Positions 17,250 to 25,347 of a DNA stretch of 64,000 bases are shown one piece after another. The stretch is from Legionella fallonii LLAP-10 (GTDB taxonomy: Bacteria > Pseudomonadota > Gammaproteobacteria > Legionellales > Legionellaceae), in the NCBI RefSeq assembly GCF_000953135.1, contig NZ_LN614828.1, positions 124,001 to 188,000 on the forward strand, in the 5' to 3' direction. The position numbers and the translations under genes are program-made. How positions within the stretch are numbered: position 1 is the stretch's first letter; the number at the start of each line of letters is the position of its first letter. The notes beneath the pieces were generated by a model. The model ran no database searches and had not been told where the DNA came from. It saw nothing but the letters and a program-made list of their open reading frames with translations.

Positions 17250-18284
17250 CTAACTTTCAAATAATTCTTCTATTGTTTCCTGCATTTCATCCTGACTGGG
17301 TTTCGCATAACGAAAAATTTCTTTAATTGAAACATTCCCGCTAAGTTCTTGGGCAAAATGCACCCCATGCTTGTCGGTTACTTTCTTTAAGAACGTATGC
17401 CGAAGTTTATGGGGTGTAAATTCAAATCGCTCATTCTCTGGTAATAGTGCTAATACTTGCTTTAAGACACGCTGACATATTCGAAAAATATTCCGTGTAT
17501 TAATACGATTCCCTACCCTATTAATAAATAAAGGTTCGTCAGGTTCAACAACTCGGCCCTTTAAATAATTATCCAAGTGCTCTCTGGCTTCTTGGGGTAA
17601 AGGAATTTTAGTAGTCACCCGTTTGCTTTTATGACGTACTACAGTATGAAGCCCTTTTGAATGATACTGGTGTACATTTAATGAAACCAGCTCAGATTCC
17701 CGCAAGCCCGTTCCCAATAATATATAAAAGACAGCTGTTTCCAGTAATGAATTTTGGTTTTTTCGAGTACATATTTTTGCTCGTTGTTCACACGCTGCTT
17801 TTAAGCGCATGAGTTGTTTTGAATTTAAGCCATTCCATTCTGGAGCATCAGTCTGTAAATCTTTTACTCCTGATAAGGGATCACCTGCAATCAATAGTCT
17901 TTGTTGGTATAGCCATCGTCCTGCATGACGAATAGTCGCCATGGTGCGATTAATAGAAGTCGCCTTGTATGCTTTCCCCGTTTTCTCAGAAATGGTATTA
18001 CACAATGAGCGTTGAAATTGTTTGCTTACTGCCGGAGTCCAATTGTCCACCTGGTCATGCCCTACTTCTATCTGGAAAAACTTTAAAAATTTTTCCAAAT
18101 CTTTTTGTTTAGCTTGGACTGTTTTTTCAGGTGCGCCTTTGACATGAACCTGAAAATAAAATGACAACCAGGCAGATAAAGAATTGGTATCAAAATGGAC
18201 ATCTAAAGGATGAAAAACCTTATCTACCCCAAACTTTCTATTTTTGCTATTTTGGTCATCCAGTAAATTCAAGGTACGCTCCAT
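17250..18284 (-). CDS. tyrosine recombinase (phage-integrase family)
   Basis: This 344-aa enzyme has a SAM-like core-binding N-terminal domain (~35-150) and a catalytic domain (~165-335) with Arg in TGLRESE, a beta-hairpin Lys (HKSKRVTTK), HKLRHTF and the tyrosine in IFRYAKPS. In the usual GH motif before the tyrosine, the His is replaced by Asn (SGNVSIKE). That box-III variation occurs in active family members, so activity remains likely. A 14-bp perfect inverted repeat lies 25 bp upstream of the start and a third copy of one arm lies within the first codons, suggesting that the enzyme acts on, or is controlled by, its own promoter region. No adjacent attL/attR pair was found. Confidence 0.9.
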   Translation of the reverse strand: MERTLNLLDDQNSKNRKFGVDKVFHPLDVHFDTNSLSAWLSFYFQVHVKGAPEKTVQAKQKDLEKFLKFFQIEVGHDQVDNWTPAVSKQFQRSLCNTISEKTGKAYKATSINRTMATIRHAGRWLYQQRLLIAGDPLSGVKDLQTDAPEWNGLNSKQLMRLKAACEQRAKICTRKNQNSLLETAVFYILLGTGLRESELVSLNVHQYHSKGLHTVVRHKSKRVTTKIPLPQEAREHLDNYLKGRVVEPDEPLFINRVGNRINTRNIFRICQRVLKQVLALLPENERFEFTPHKLRHTFLKKVTDKHGVHFAQELSGNVSIKEIFRYAKPSQDEMQETIEELFES

Positions 18285-18343
18285 GAGTGTTTTTCTTATT
18301 TTACTTCATTTGGGGTAGATAAGGTACGTTATCTACCCCAAAC
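18220..18343. repeat. three-arm inverted/direct repeat at the recombinase start
   Basis: TTTGGGGTAGATAA (18309-18322) and its exact complement (18329-18342) flank a 6-bp centre, GGTACG. A third copy, TTATCTACCCCAAAC, lies at 18220-18234 inside the recombinase coding sequence and repeats 18329-18343 directly. Arm length and spacer are like a tyrosine-recombinase core site with an accessory arm; an operator is the alternative. Confidence 0.6.
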
Positions 18344-18455
18344 ATTATCATATCTGCCCAACACCATAAATACCCTCTGCCCTCTTAAATTGTTCTGGGA
18401 TAATAACTCAGCTCACTTTATAATAGCGCATCAGGCTATAACCCCGGATTTAATA

Positions 18456-19004
18456 ATGAACATCAGTCAATTAGACGTAGAAGATAAAATAATCGAAATC
18501 AGAAACAAACATGTCATTATTGATAGTGATATCGCTCAGTTATATGGCGTAGAAACTAAAAGAATTAACGAAGCCGTAAGCAGAAATCCAGGAAAATTTC
18601 CTGAAGGTTATTTGGTTGAACTTACTGAACAAGAAAAACAGGAGGTAGTCGCAAATTGCGACCACCTAACTTCTCTAAAGTTTTCACCCAATTTACCTAA
18701 GGCGTTCACTGAAAAAGGCCTTTATATGCTGGCTACTATATTAAAAAGCCCAAAGGCAACGGAAACCACTTTAGCCATTATTGAAACTTTCACCAAGGTA
18801 AGAGAAATATCACGCACTATTAAAGCAATACCACAAACACCACAAAATTCACCAAAGTACCAAGAGCTCATGCAAAAAACAGGTGATTTAATTTCAGATC
18901 TAGTGGTTCCTGATGACCTCGACACATCTGAAACGGAAGCAAGCATAGAAGTTAATCTTGCTATTGTAAAATTCAAATATTCAGTCAAGAAAAAAAACAA
19001 ATAA
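18456..19004 (+). CDS. ORF6N-domain DNA-binding protein
   Basis: This 182-aa protein has an ORF6N domain at its N-terminus (about residues 8-95: VIIDSDIAQLYGVETKRINEAVSRNPGKFPE...). That domain is found in phage antirepressor-like proteins. The start MNISQLD is chosen by alignment with the paralogue at 56479-57027, which begins MNISQLN. The C-terminal ~110 residues are almost identical in the two proteins, while residues ~50-75 differ strongly. It likely binds DNA as a regulator; targets are unknown. It is divergent from the tyrosine recombinase gene and could control it. Confidence 0.82.
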   Translation: MNISQLDVEDKIIEIRNKHVIIDSDIAQLYGVETKRINEAVSRNPGKFPEGYLVELTEQEKQEVVANCDHLTSLKFSPNLPKAFTEKGLYMLATILKSPKATETTLAIIETFTKVREISRTIKAIPQTPQNSPKYQELMQKTGDLISDLVVPDDLDTSETEASIEVNLAIVKFKYSVKKKNK

Positions 19005-19128
19005 ATACTTTATTAAGTATGGATATTTTTAATACAAATTAATTCTTGTTTCTAAGAGGTAATCCCCCCTAAAAATAACTGATGCGAAAAGTAGAATTTT
19101 CTCGTAACCTAAGCGGAGGAGATTCTTC

Positions 19129-19395
19129 ATGAAAAAATCGAAATTTACAGACAGCCAAATACTGTCGATACTGAAACAAGCTGAGGGTGGCACCCCAGTA
19201 TCAGAGCTTTGCCGTGAACACGTCATTAGTGCAGCAACATTTTACAAATGGCGCGCCAAATTTGGTGGAATGGATGCATCGATGATGTCCCGTTTAAAAG
19301 AGCTGGAAGCTGAAAATAGTCGTCTTAAAAAGATGTATGCAGAAGAGCGACTTAAAGCTGAAATACTCAAAGAGGCTATCGAAAAAAAGTGGTAA
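19129..19395 (+). CDS. IS3-family transposase OrfA
   Basis: The 88-aa product has a helix-turn-helix N-terminus ([18 protein letters not shown]... [23 protein letters not shown]) and a leucine-zipper tail ([19 protein letters not shown]), as in IS407-group OrfA proteins. It binds the IS ends and dimerises. A GGAGG RBS precedes the ATG. The reading frame ends just after GAAAAAAAG (19381-19389), the frameshift site used to make the OrfAB transposase. Confidence 0.92.
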   Translation: MKKSKFTDSQILSILKQAEGGTPVSELCREHVISAATFYKWRAKFGGMDASMMSRLKELEAENSRLKKMYAEERLKAEILKEAIEKKW

Positions 19396-20216
19396 CACCG
19401 TCGCGCCGAAGAGAATTGGCGAAAAAGGCGGTGACTAATAAGGAAATTTCCATTCGATTGTCGTGTGAGCTGTTTGGTATCAGTGAAACCTGTTATCGAT
19501 ATCAAGCAAAATTAAATGATGAAAATGCAACAATCGCTGATTGGTTGTTACGATTGGCTCAGAACCAGCGTAATTGGGGTTTTGGTTTATGTTTTTTATA
19601 CCTACGCAATGTGAAAGGATTTGTCTGGAATCACAAACGAGTTTATCGAATCTATCGGGAGTTAGAACTCAACATGCGAATCAAGCCCAAAAAACGGTTA
19701 ATAAGGGAAAAACCGGAAGCATTGGCTGTGCCAACGGCAATCAACGAATGCTGGTCGATGGACTTTATGCACGATCAATTAGAGGATGGTCGTAGTTATC
19801 GGTTATTTAATGTGCTCGATGATTTCAACCGTGAAGGCCTTGCTATTGAGGTAGATTTATCTTTACCGGCAGAGCGAGTTATACGTGCTCTGAATCAAAT
19901 CATCGAATGGCGTGGCAAGCCCCGACAGATACGCTGTGACAATGGCCCGGAATATATTAGTAAACTGCTGGAACAATGGGCTGATAAAAATCAGATACAG
20001 TTGGTTTTTATTCAACCAGGAAATCCACAGCAAAATGCTTATATTGAACGGTATAACCGCACTGTTCGGTATGATTGGTTAAGCCAATATTTATTTGAAA
20101 GTATTGCCAAGGTACAACTACATGCGACACAATGGCTATGGACGTACAACAATGAACGACCAAATACTGCTATCGGAGGAATTCCTCCACGGCAAAAATT
20201 GGCACTAGTTGCCTAA
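19389..20216 (+). CDS. IS3-family transposase OrfB (DDE integrase core)
   Basis: This 275-aa product, normally made as a -1 frameshift fusion with OrfA, carries the rve catalytic core. It has [12 protein letters not shown] (first Asp), [10 protein letters not shown] (second Asp) and [17 protein letters not shown] (Glu). The HTH-like N-terminal part is present and the frame is uninterrupted, so the element looks capable of transposition. The overlap with orfA lies in the -1 frame at an A7G run. Confidence 0.92.
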   Translation: MVTPSRRRELAKKAVTNKEISIRLSCELFGISETCYRYQAKLNDENATIADWLLRLAQNQRNWGFGLCFLYLRNVKGFVWNHKRVYRIYRELELNMRIKPKKRLIREKPEALAVPTAINECWSMDFMHDQLEDGRSYRLFNVLDDFNREGLAIEVDLSLPAERVIRALNQIIEWRGKPRQIRCDNGPEYISKLLEQWADKNQIQLVFIQPGNPQQNAYIERYNRTVRYDWLSQYLFESIAKVQLHATQWLWTYNNERPNTAIGGIPPRQKLALVA

Positions 20217-20256
20217 TCCTCTACTTTTAACTTCGGTTAAAAATGGGGGGATTACC

Positions 20257-20553
20257 GATCTTGGCCACCACTTAGATTTGTCCTGGGATTTTGAATCAAC
20301 GGTGGATCTAGCAGGATCTAAGCTATATGATCTTATTTTAATCGACGAAGCGTTTGACCAAAAAAGAAATCTGATTGATCACGTTAAAAAAAATTCGCCT
20401 ATTGGCAAGGGAGCGCCTATTATTTGTTTGTCTTCACACGAAGATTATGATTTAACCGAAAAGAAGAAGGAACTTTTCTTTCGTAAACCCTTTACAAAAA
20501 AAGACGTATTAAAAATTATTCAGTTCCTCGAGAATTTAAAAATGAATAATTAA
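20257..20553 (+). pseudogene. 5'-truncated receiver-domain gene
   Basis: Sequence right of the IS encodes LGHHLDLSWDFESTV...LYDLILIDEAF...APIICLSSHEDY...FFRKPF. This aligns with the receiver protein at 41584-41961 (LGHCVDMALDVESTL, YHVILIDAEL, TPIILLSTSP, CFAKPM). The first ~25 residues (beta-1, alpha-1) are absent and no remnant of them lies left of the IS. The phospho-acceptor Asp, the Ser/Thr and the Lys are still present. The frame now opens inside the IS end, so a native product is unlikely. Confidence 0.65.
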
Positions 20554-20665
20554 AGATAGAATTATAAATAGAGATTCTTAATTTTTACTAATAATTGATA
20601 TTATGTGATAAAAAATTGATGTACAGCAATCGCATGTTCTGGAGTTGGAGCTTAAAGGATTACTT

Positions 20666-21133
20666 ATGAATAAAATGATTCTTTCAATGATTATGTTCTT
20701 TATAATGAGTAGCATTGTAGGCTGTATGCCAAGATCATTAGCACCAGGTGCTAAAAATATCACTATTATTTATGATCAAAATACTCGGATTTTAACAGGT
20801 TGTAAGTTTCTTGGAAAAATATCTGGCAAAGATATACATGGGAAGAAGCTTCAATTCACCTGGGGATTAGAAAAAAATCTAAAAATAGATGATGTGAATT
20901 TTCTTAAAAATGAGGGGAAAAAATTAAATGCCAATGTCGTCGTGTTTGAAAAACATCAAACTTTGATTAAAAGATACCAGACATTTGCCCCAAATCGACA
21001 TACAGACATCAGCATCGACTCCATTGAAGGAAGCGCATATCGATGTCCTTCTCAAATGATGCCATCAATTAAACACTTCAATGCCATAAATTACTCTATT
21101 TATGAAAATCCAGTCCTAATCAAAGGCAATTGA
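20666..21133 (+). CDS. DUF4156-like outer-membrane lipoprotein
   Basis: This 155-aa protein has a lipoprotein signal peptide (MNKMILSMIMFFIMSSIVGC, lipobox IVGC, Cys20). The mature part, with ITIIYDQNTRILTGCKFLG.ISG and LKNEGKKLNANVVVFE, follows the pattern of DUF4156 lipoproteins. An AAAGGA RBS supports the ATG at 20666 over the earlier in-frame ATG. It is probably anchored in the outer membrane; the function is unknown. It is convergent with the split cupredoxin gene. Confidence 0.75.
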   Translation: MNKMILSMIMFFIMSSIVGCMPRSLAPGAKNITIIYDQNTRILTGCKFLGKISGKDIHGKKLQFTWGLEKNLKIDDVNFLKNEGKKLNANVVVFEKHQTLIKRYQTFAPNRHTDISIDSIEGSAYRCPSQMMPSIKHFNAINYSIYENPVLIKGN

Positions 21134-21171
21134 TAAGATGTTTAAATACCTAAAAAAGGTTTTAATAATGG

Positions 21172-21400
21172 TCAGATTGAGGATGCAGTCACCTTACCTT
21201 TTTGATACATGCCTGCCTCAAAATGCCCTGGGATATTACAAGAAAAGACAATTTCATGACCAGGAGTGGATTTAAATTTCCAAGTCAGTGTTTTAGTTTC
21301 ACCAGGTTTTAGGGTGATTGTATTACCATCTTCATGGACCATATTTGGCATGGCGCGCATCATCTCTTGGTGTGCCTTTTGCTCCTCTTCATCACTAATC
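21172..21400 (-). pseudogene. cupredoxin gene, 3' part (split by the Tn3-family transposon)
   Basis: This fragment encodes the end of a type-1 copper protein: EEEQKAHQEMMRAMPNMVHEDGN..., LKPGETKTLTWKF, then FSCNIPGHFEAGMYQKG with the Cys-His-Met copper ligands. Joined to 27028-27289, with one target-site copy removed, it gives a continuous 161-codon frame. The gene therefore was intact before transposon insertion. On its own this part has no signal peptide and is presumably inactive. Confidence 0.9.
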
Positions 21401-21470
21401 GGGGTTCTTTGCAGGAAGGTACGGAATTTCCCAGAACACCCCTACAACCCTTTGCTAGTCTAGGCTGTAG
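21401..21470 (+). repeat. left terminal inverted repeat of the transposon
   Basis: About 70 bp match the complement of 26958-27027 with a handful of mismatches, much longer than the ~38 bp usual for Tn3. The repeat reaches across the tnpA stop codon at 21460. Confidence 0.9.
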
Positions 21471-24400
21471 CCAATAAATCGATTTTTTTGTTAGTCACTA
21501 ATTTTTCTATAACATCATGTAAATTAAGGCATTCCTTCTTGTTATAAAATTCATATATTCCAATCAAATTAATGTGCTGCCATGCAACCGGCGATAGTCG
21601 AATAACTTTCAACCATTCATCCTCCATTTTATTCAGTTTATAGTGTTCATAGAGCCCCGATAGCAGCGAGGCATTATAGAAAATCATGCAGTTGGCCAGT
21701 AAGCGTGCGCATTCATTGTTGATGGTGAGTTCAATCTCAGTTTTTCCAGCTAATTTTCTACTACTTATCCTGGCAATGGCCGATCTTAGCTGGTGGTACG
21801 ATTCACCACGGTTCAAGGAGCGATGAACAGTCTTGCGCATTCCCTCGTCATCAATATAGTCAAGCATATACAAGCTCATGATGATTTTATCAAGCTCAAT
21901 CAACGCCCGCAGTGTATCATTTGATTGGTAGGACGATAATTTTTTTACAATAGTGCTTTGACTGCTCTTTTTAAGTCCCAGCGTCGCCATGATTCTTAAA
22001 ATATTATCCCATTCTTTAACAATCAACTTTACATTTACCTGCTTACTCGGCTTTACCAAAAATTTGTCATACAGTTTAGGATCATCAAAACAGACAAGGT
22101 TCGCTTGCGCCTTTTTATCCAACTGAGTAAATCGTGGCATGAAGCGGTAACCAAAAAGGTGCAATATGATGAAATTCACTCGATTTATGCTATGCATATC
22201 CCCAGATACAGCGGCTATTTCAATATCACTCGTGTTGCTGTTTAGCATATCAAACAGGTAATGGCTTTCATGTTCGTTTGTACCAATGATTTTTGTGCAC
22301 AGAGGCAACCAGTTCGCGCATAATGTGTAAGCCGATACCCCCTGACCAAATCCGAAGTATTTTGTTGAAAATCTTGCCATAATTGAATTGAATTTTGTTT
22401 CTAATTTCTGGCCATCAATGCTTGCATGAATCCCGTAGTCAGCAAGAGTATATTTTTCAAATATTGGCAGTTTCTTCAAGTGATTCATCACCACGTCACT
22501 TGCTTGTGTTAAAGTCATGTGTCGAATAAAATCAGCATAAGTTGACTTTAGGTCATGCTCTTTAACATCGCTGATATCTTTCATTTTATCAATATCAATG
22601 CCGGTTGCCTTCGCTACAAGGCAGGCTGAAATGACAGCCTCGTCTGCTTGTTTTTTACTGTTCATCGGCAGTATATGAGTAAATTTTTTCATCAATCCAG
22701 TGTGCGTATTAGCAAATTGCAGAATTTCACCAACGCTGGTTAGGGGTATATTCTCATAAAATGGATTATTGACCCCGTCGTCTGATTTTTTGTAAGGCAA
22801 ATGCCAGCGAACGACTTCGCCTTTTTTGTTCTGCTTAAGTTTTATTTTGTTATTTTCCCCGGATGTTATTTTACCATTTACTTCTTTGTAGCGTGGGGAT
22901 AATAGTCTAGCAAGATCTTTAAGGAAGTCATTTATATTTGTTGCAAGTAGCTTGTTTTCCAAGCGCTTAATGATTGAATTTTTGTTTTTATCCCAGTCTT
23001 GTTTGGGATGCAGTTCATCGTTTAGCGATCGGTAAGACAGACTATTATAAATGGTGACTGAACCGTTTTTTATACCATCTTCGATGTGAAGGTAAAGCAT
23101 GAACTCATACCTGTCAGCATTAATGATTTTAATTTTTTTTTTGTTTTTCTCGTTCTTGGTTTTTTTAATCACATGGCGTCGTAGCCCCTTGGGTATAAAC
23201 TCGATTGGAACGTCCTTGAATTGATAAGTTCCAAATGCTTTATTGCGGGCATAGTGATCTTTCATGAAGGTGATTGCGGTCTGTAACGCCTTATTTTTGC
23301 TTTGGAAATCCAATACCTTGAATGCTGCGCGAGTATTCAACTTGATTGTTGACGCATTCTCGCCATAGTATTGCCACCGATAAAACTCTGGCGTAAAGTT
23401 CGGCTTTTTAATTTTTTGAATGAACTGTTGGAATTTTTCCTGTGGAACAATTTCATAGGATTTTTTCCGTATTTCGTTGTCAGCCACCTTTTTATTGTTT
23501 ACCAACGATAAAATAGCAGCGGCAGCATTTCGATGATCCTTGTCTTCGTCCTTAACATCACAAATGGCTTTTGCTTGGTAAGTTTCAGCTTCGCCTTTGT
23601 AGTAGTTCACTTTGTGAGAAAAACTATTAACCACGTGATCACTAATTTTCAAATAACGATAATGTGCATAGCACATAAGATATAGTCTAGATAAGTTCTT
23701 TTGTTTCATAGCGCGCAGACCGTAAACGGTGTGGTACACAGCAAGATCTGCATAGTGCATTATATTTTGTTCTGAAATATCCAGCTCGTTGATTATTTCT
23801 ATGGATCGCTGATATAACGATGATAGAAACAGATGATTTTTGATTGAGGTATTAATTTCGCCCGTAGAGAAATCTTTTTGATCTTTTTTTACGGTCGTCA
23901 ATTGATAAAACAGTTCATCCTTTTCTAGGAAATTGGCTAATGACTCCCTGAGTGGCTTGTCCATTAAAGTGTATATCTTATTGCTTAATCTGGTTTTTTC
24001 GTCCTTTAGCGCATCCGAGACCATCTCTTGCAATGTGGTGTACGATGGTCTAACAATTTTGTGTTGATGGAAATATTCCAATAGCGAATCAAATACGTAT
24101 TTGGGCGTAGCGTGTTGCTTACTCAATTCCTTAGCATAACGAGCCGCTTTAGCTTTGTTCTGACTCGAATAAATCGACATGTTATATTTTTTTAAAATGG
24201 CATTGCGATTATCATATTGGTATCGCTTGCTGAGCTGCTTTTTTGGAAATTTCTCTGTTGGAAAAAATGTTTTGATAACATACCAGGTGTCCTGCCTAAT
24301 TCCTTGGAACGTAAACTTATAAAAAAATTGCGTGATTCTAAAAAAACTAACTTGCAGAATGTAGTCAATCTTTTTGGGGACGTCGTTGAAAGAGCCAAGG

Positions 24401-24516
24401 TATGCTTTATCCTCTTCATCCAGTTCAAACACAAAAGGTCGGTCATTGTCGCCAAGCGAGGGTAATTTATATAATTTATTAAAGTCATCACTTGAGAGTA
24501 TTTTTAGTCGAGCCAC
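21460..24516 (-). CDS. tnpA: Tn3-family transposase TnpA
   Basis: This 1018-aa DDE transposase for replicative transposition is the usual length for the family. The N-terminal ~600 residues hold the DNA-binding region. The catalytic core shows HASIDGQKLETKF (first Asp), the conserved KYFGFGQGVSAYTL and IGTNEHESHYLFD, VSGDMHSINRVNF (second Asp), RSLNRGESYHQLRSAI, and the C-terminal Glu region with SPVAWQHINLIGIYEF. It transposes through a cointegrate that the divergent resolvase gene would resolve. The frame is intact. Confidence 0.97.
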   Translation of the reverse strand: MARLKILSSDDFNKLYKLPSLGDNDRPFVFELDEEDKAYLGSFNDVPKKIDYILQVSFFRITQFFYKFTFQGIRQDTWYVIKTFFPTEKFPKKQLSKRYQYDNRNAILKKYNMSIYSSQNKAKAARYAKELSKQHATPKYVFDSLLEYFHQHKIVRPSYTTLQEMVSDALKDEKTRLSNKIYTLMDKPLRESLANFLEKDELFYQLTTVKKDQKDFSTGEINTSIKNHLFLSSLYQRSIEIINELDISEQNIMHYADLAVYHTVYGLRAMKQKNLSRLYLMCYAHYRYLKISDHVVNSFSHKVNYYKGEAETYQAKAICDVKDEDKDHRNAAAAILSLVNNKKVADNEIRKKSYEIVPQEKFQQFIQKIKKPNFTPEFYRWQYYGENASTIKLNTRAAFKVLDFQSKNKALQTAITFMKDHYARNKAFGTYQFKDVPIEFIPKGLRRHVIKKTKNEKNKKKIKIINADRYEFMLYLHIEDGIKNGSVTIYNSLSYRSLNDELHPKQDWDKNKNSIIKRLENKLLATNINDFLKDLARLLSPRYKEVNGKITSGENNKIKLKQNKKGEVVRWHLPYKKSDDGVNNPFYENIPLTSVGEILQFANTHTGLMKKFTHILPMNSKKQADEAVISACLVAKATGIDIDKMKDISDVKEHDLKSTYADFIRHMTLTQASDVVMNHLKKLPIFEKYTLADYGIHASIDGQKLETKFNSIMARFSTKYFGFGQGVSAYTLCANWLPLCTKIIGTNEHESHYLFDMLNSNTSDIEIAAVSGDMHSINRVNFIILHLFGYRFMPRFTQLDKKAQANLVCFDDPKLYDKFLVKPSKQVNVKLIVKEWDNILRIMATLGLKKSSQSTIVKKLSSYQSNDTLRALIELDKIIMSLYMLDYIDDEGMRKTVHRSLNRGESYHQLRSAIARISSRKLAGKTEIELTINNECARLLANCMIFYNASLLSGLYEHYKLNKMEDEWLKVIRLSPVAWQHINLIGIYEFYNKKECLNLHDVIEKLVTNKKIDLLATA

Positions 24517-24659
24517 AAGCTACCTTTTGTATAGCATAAAACGGACGTTATTATACATCATTTTTGTTATCGCCTTACACTTCATATGTTTATAGTTAAC
24601 TGTATAATTAAATGTATTATTTGAGGTTAAACATTAACGGACTATTTTTAGAGTAAATT
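24517..24659. promoter_or_regulatory. divergent tnpA/tnpR promoter and probable res site
   Basis: This AT-rich spacer of ~140 bp lies between the divergent transposase and resolvase genes, where Tn3-family elements carry the resolvase-binding res site that also represses both promoters. I cannot delimit subsites I-III by eye. Confidence 0.5.
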
Positions 24660-25283
24660 ATGGCCAAAACAATCGCTTACATTCGTACATCAACCGATAA
24701 ACAAGATTTGAACAATCAAAAGCTTGAGATTTTTGAGTTTGCCAAAAAAAATAAACTTGAGGTTGATGATTTTATTGAGATGACCATCTCAAGTAGGAAA
24801 ACCAGCAAAGAACGCCGTATTGATGAAATGCTATCAGTATTGGATGATGCCGACACACTAATTGTCACCGAACTAAGTCGATTGGGTCGAAGCACAGGGG
24901 AGGTCATAGGCTTAGTTAATGAGTTAATCAAAAAACAAGTGCGTGTGATTGTCATTAAGCAGAACTTGGATATGAAACAACATGACATGACATCAAAAGT
25001 TATGATTACATTGTTTTCACTATTTGCCGAACTTGAACGAGATCTAATTAGTCTACGAACTAGAGAGGCTTTGGCGAATAAGAAAGCTCAAGGAATTCAG
25101 TTAGGTAAACCTAAAGGCACTGTGCAAAAAAGCAAATTTGATAAGGATATCGATAAAATAAACGAATTATTAACTTTGGGTTTATCCGTTAGAAAAATTG
25201 CAATTTTTTTAGGGTATACAAATCATATCGGTCTTAATACTTACATCAAAAAACGAGAATTACGACAATCTGCTTTTAAGTAG
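24660..25283 (+). CDS. tnpR: serine recombinase (Tn3 resolvase TnpR)
   Basis: This 207-aa protein has the resolvase catalytic domain. IAYIRTSTDKQ carries the nucleophilic serine (Ser10 in YIRTSTDKQ may sit one position off the usual YxRVS), followed by ELSRLGRSTGEV, LFSLFAELERDLISLRTREAL and the GKPKGTVQKS linker. A C-terminal HTH follows (LTLGLSVRKIAIFLG). It resolves cointegrates made by TnpA. The ATG follows AGAGTAA and the frame is intact. Confidence 0.95.
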   Translation: MAKTIAYIRTSTDKQDLNNQKLEIFEFAKKNKLEVDDFIEMTISSRKTSKERRIDEMLSVLDDADTLIVTELSRLGRSTGEVIGLVNELIKKQVRVIVIKQNLDMKQHDMTSKVMITLFSLFAELERDLISLRTREALANKKAQGIQLGKPKGTVQKSKFDKDIDKINELLTLGLSVRKIAIFLGYTNHIGLNTYIKKRELRQSAFK

Positions 25284-25347
25284 AATGGATCAGAGTGCTA
25301 TAGCTATCCATTCACTCCGACCTCTAATTTAAAATATCTTAAAATCC

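Larger units (their letters stand above)
19058..20256 (+). mobile_element. IS3-family insertion sequence (IS407-like)
   Basis: This ~1.2-kb element is bounded by GGTAATCCCCCC at the left (19058-19069) and its exact complement at the right (20245-20256). The inner parts also match, with AAAAGTAGA in both. It contains orfA and orfB overlapping at an A7G slippery run. No direct target duplication is seen, and the gene on its right has lost its 5' end, which points to an adjacent deletion. End coordinates are by eye. Confidence 0.8.

Noticed and set aside
18390-18455. Upstream start for the ORF6N protein at 18390
   Set aside because: The paralogue at 56479 begins at the equivalent of 18456, and the extra residues have no support.
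24192-24491. 99-codon minus-strand frame inside the Tn3 tnpA start
   Set aside because: It is a different frame of the same DNA as the conserved transposase N-terminus.
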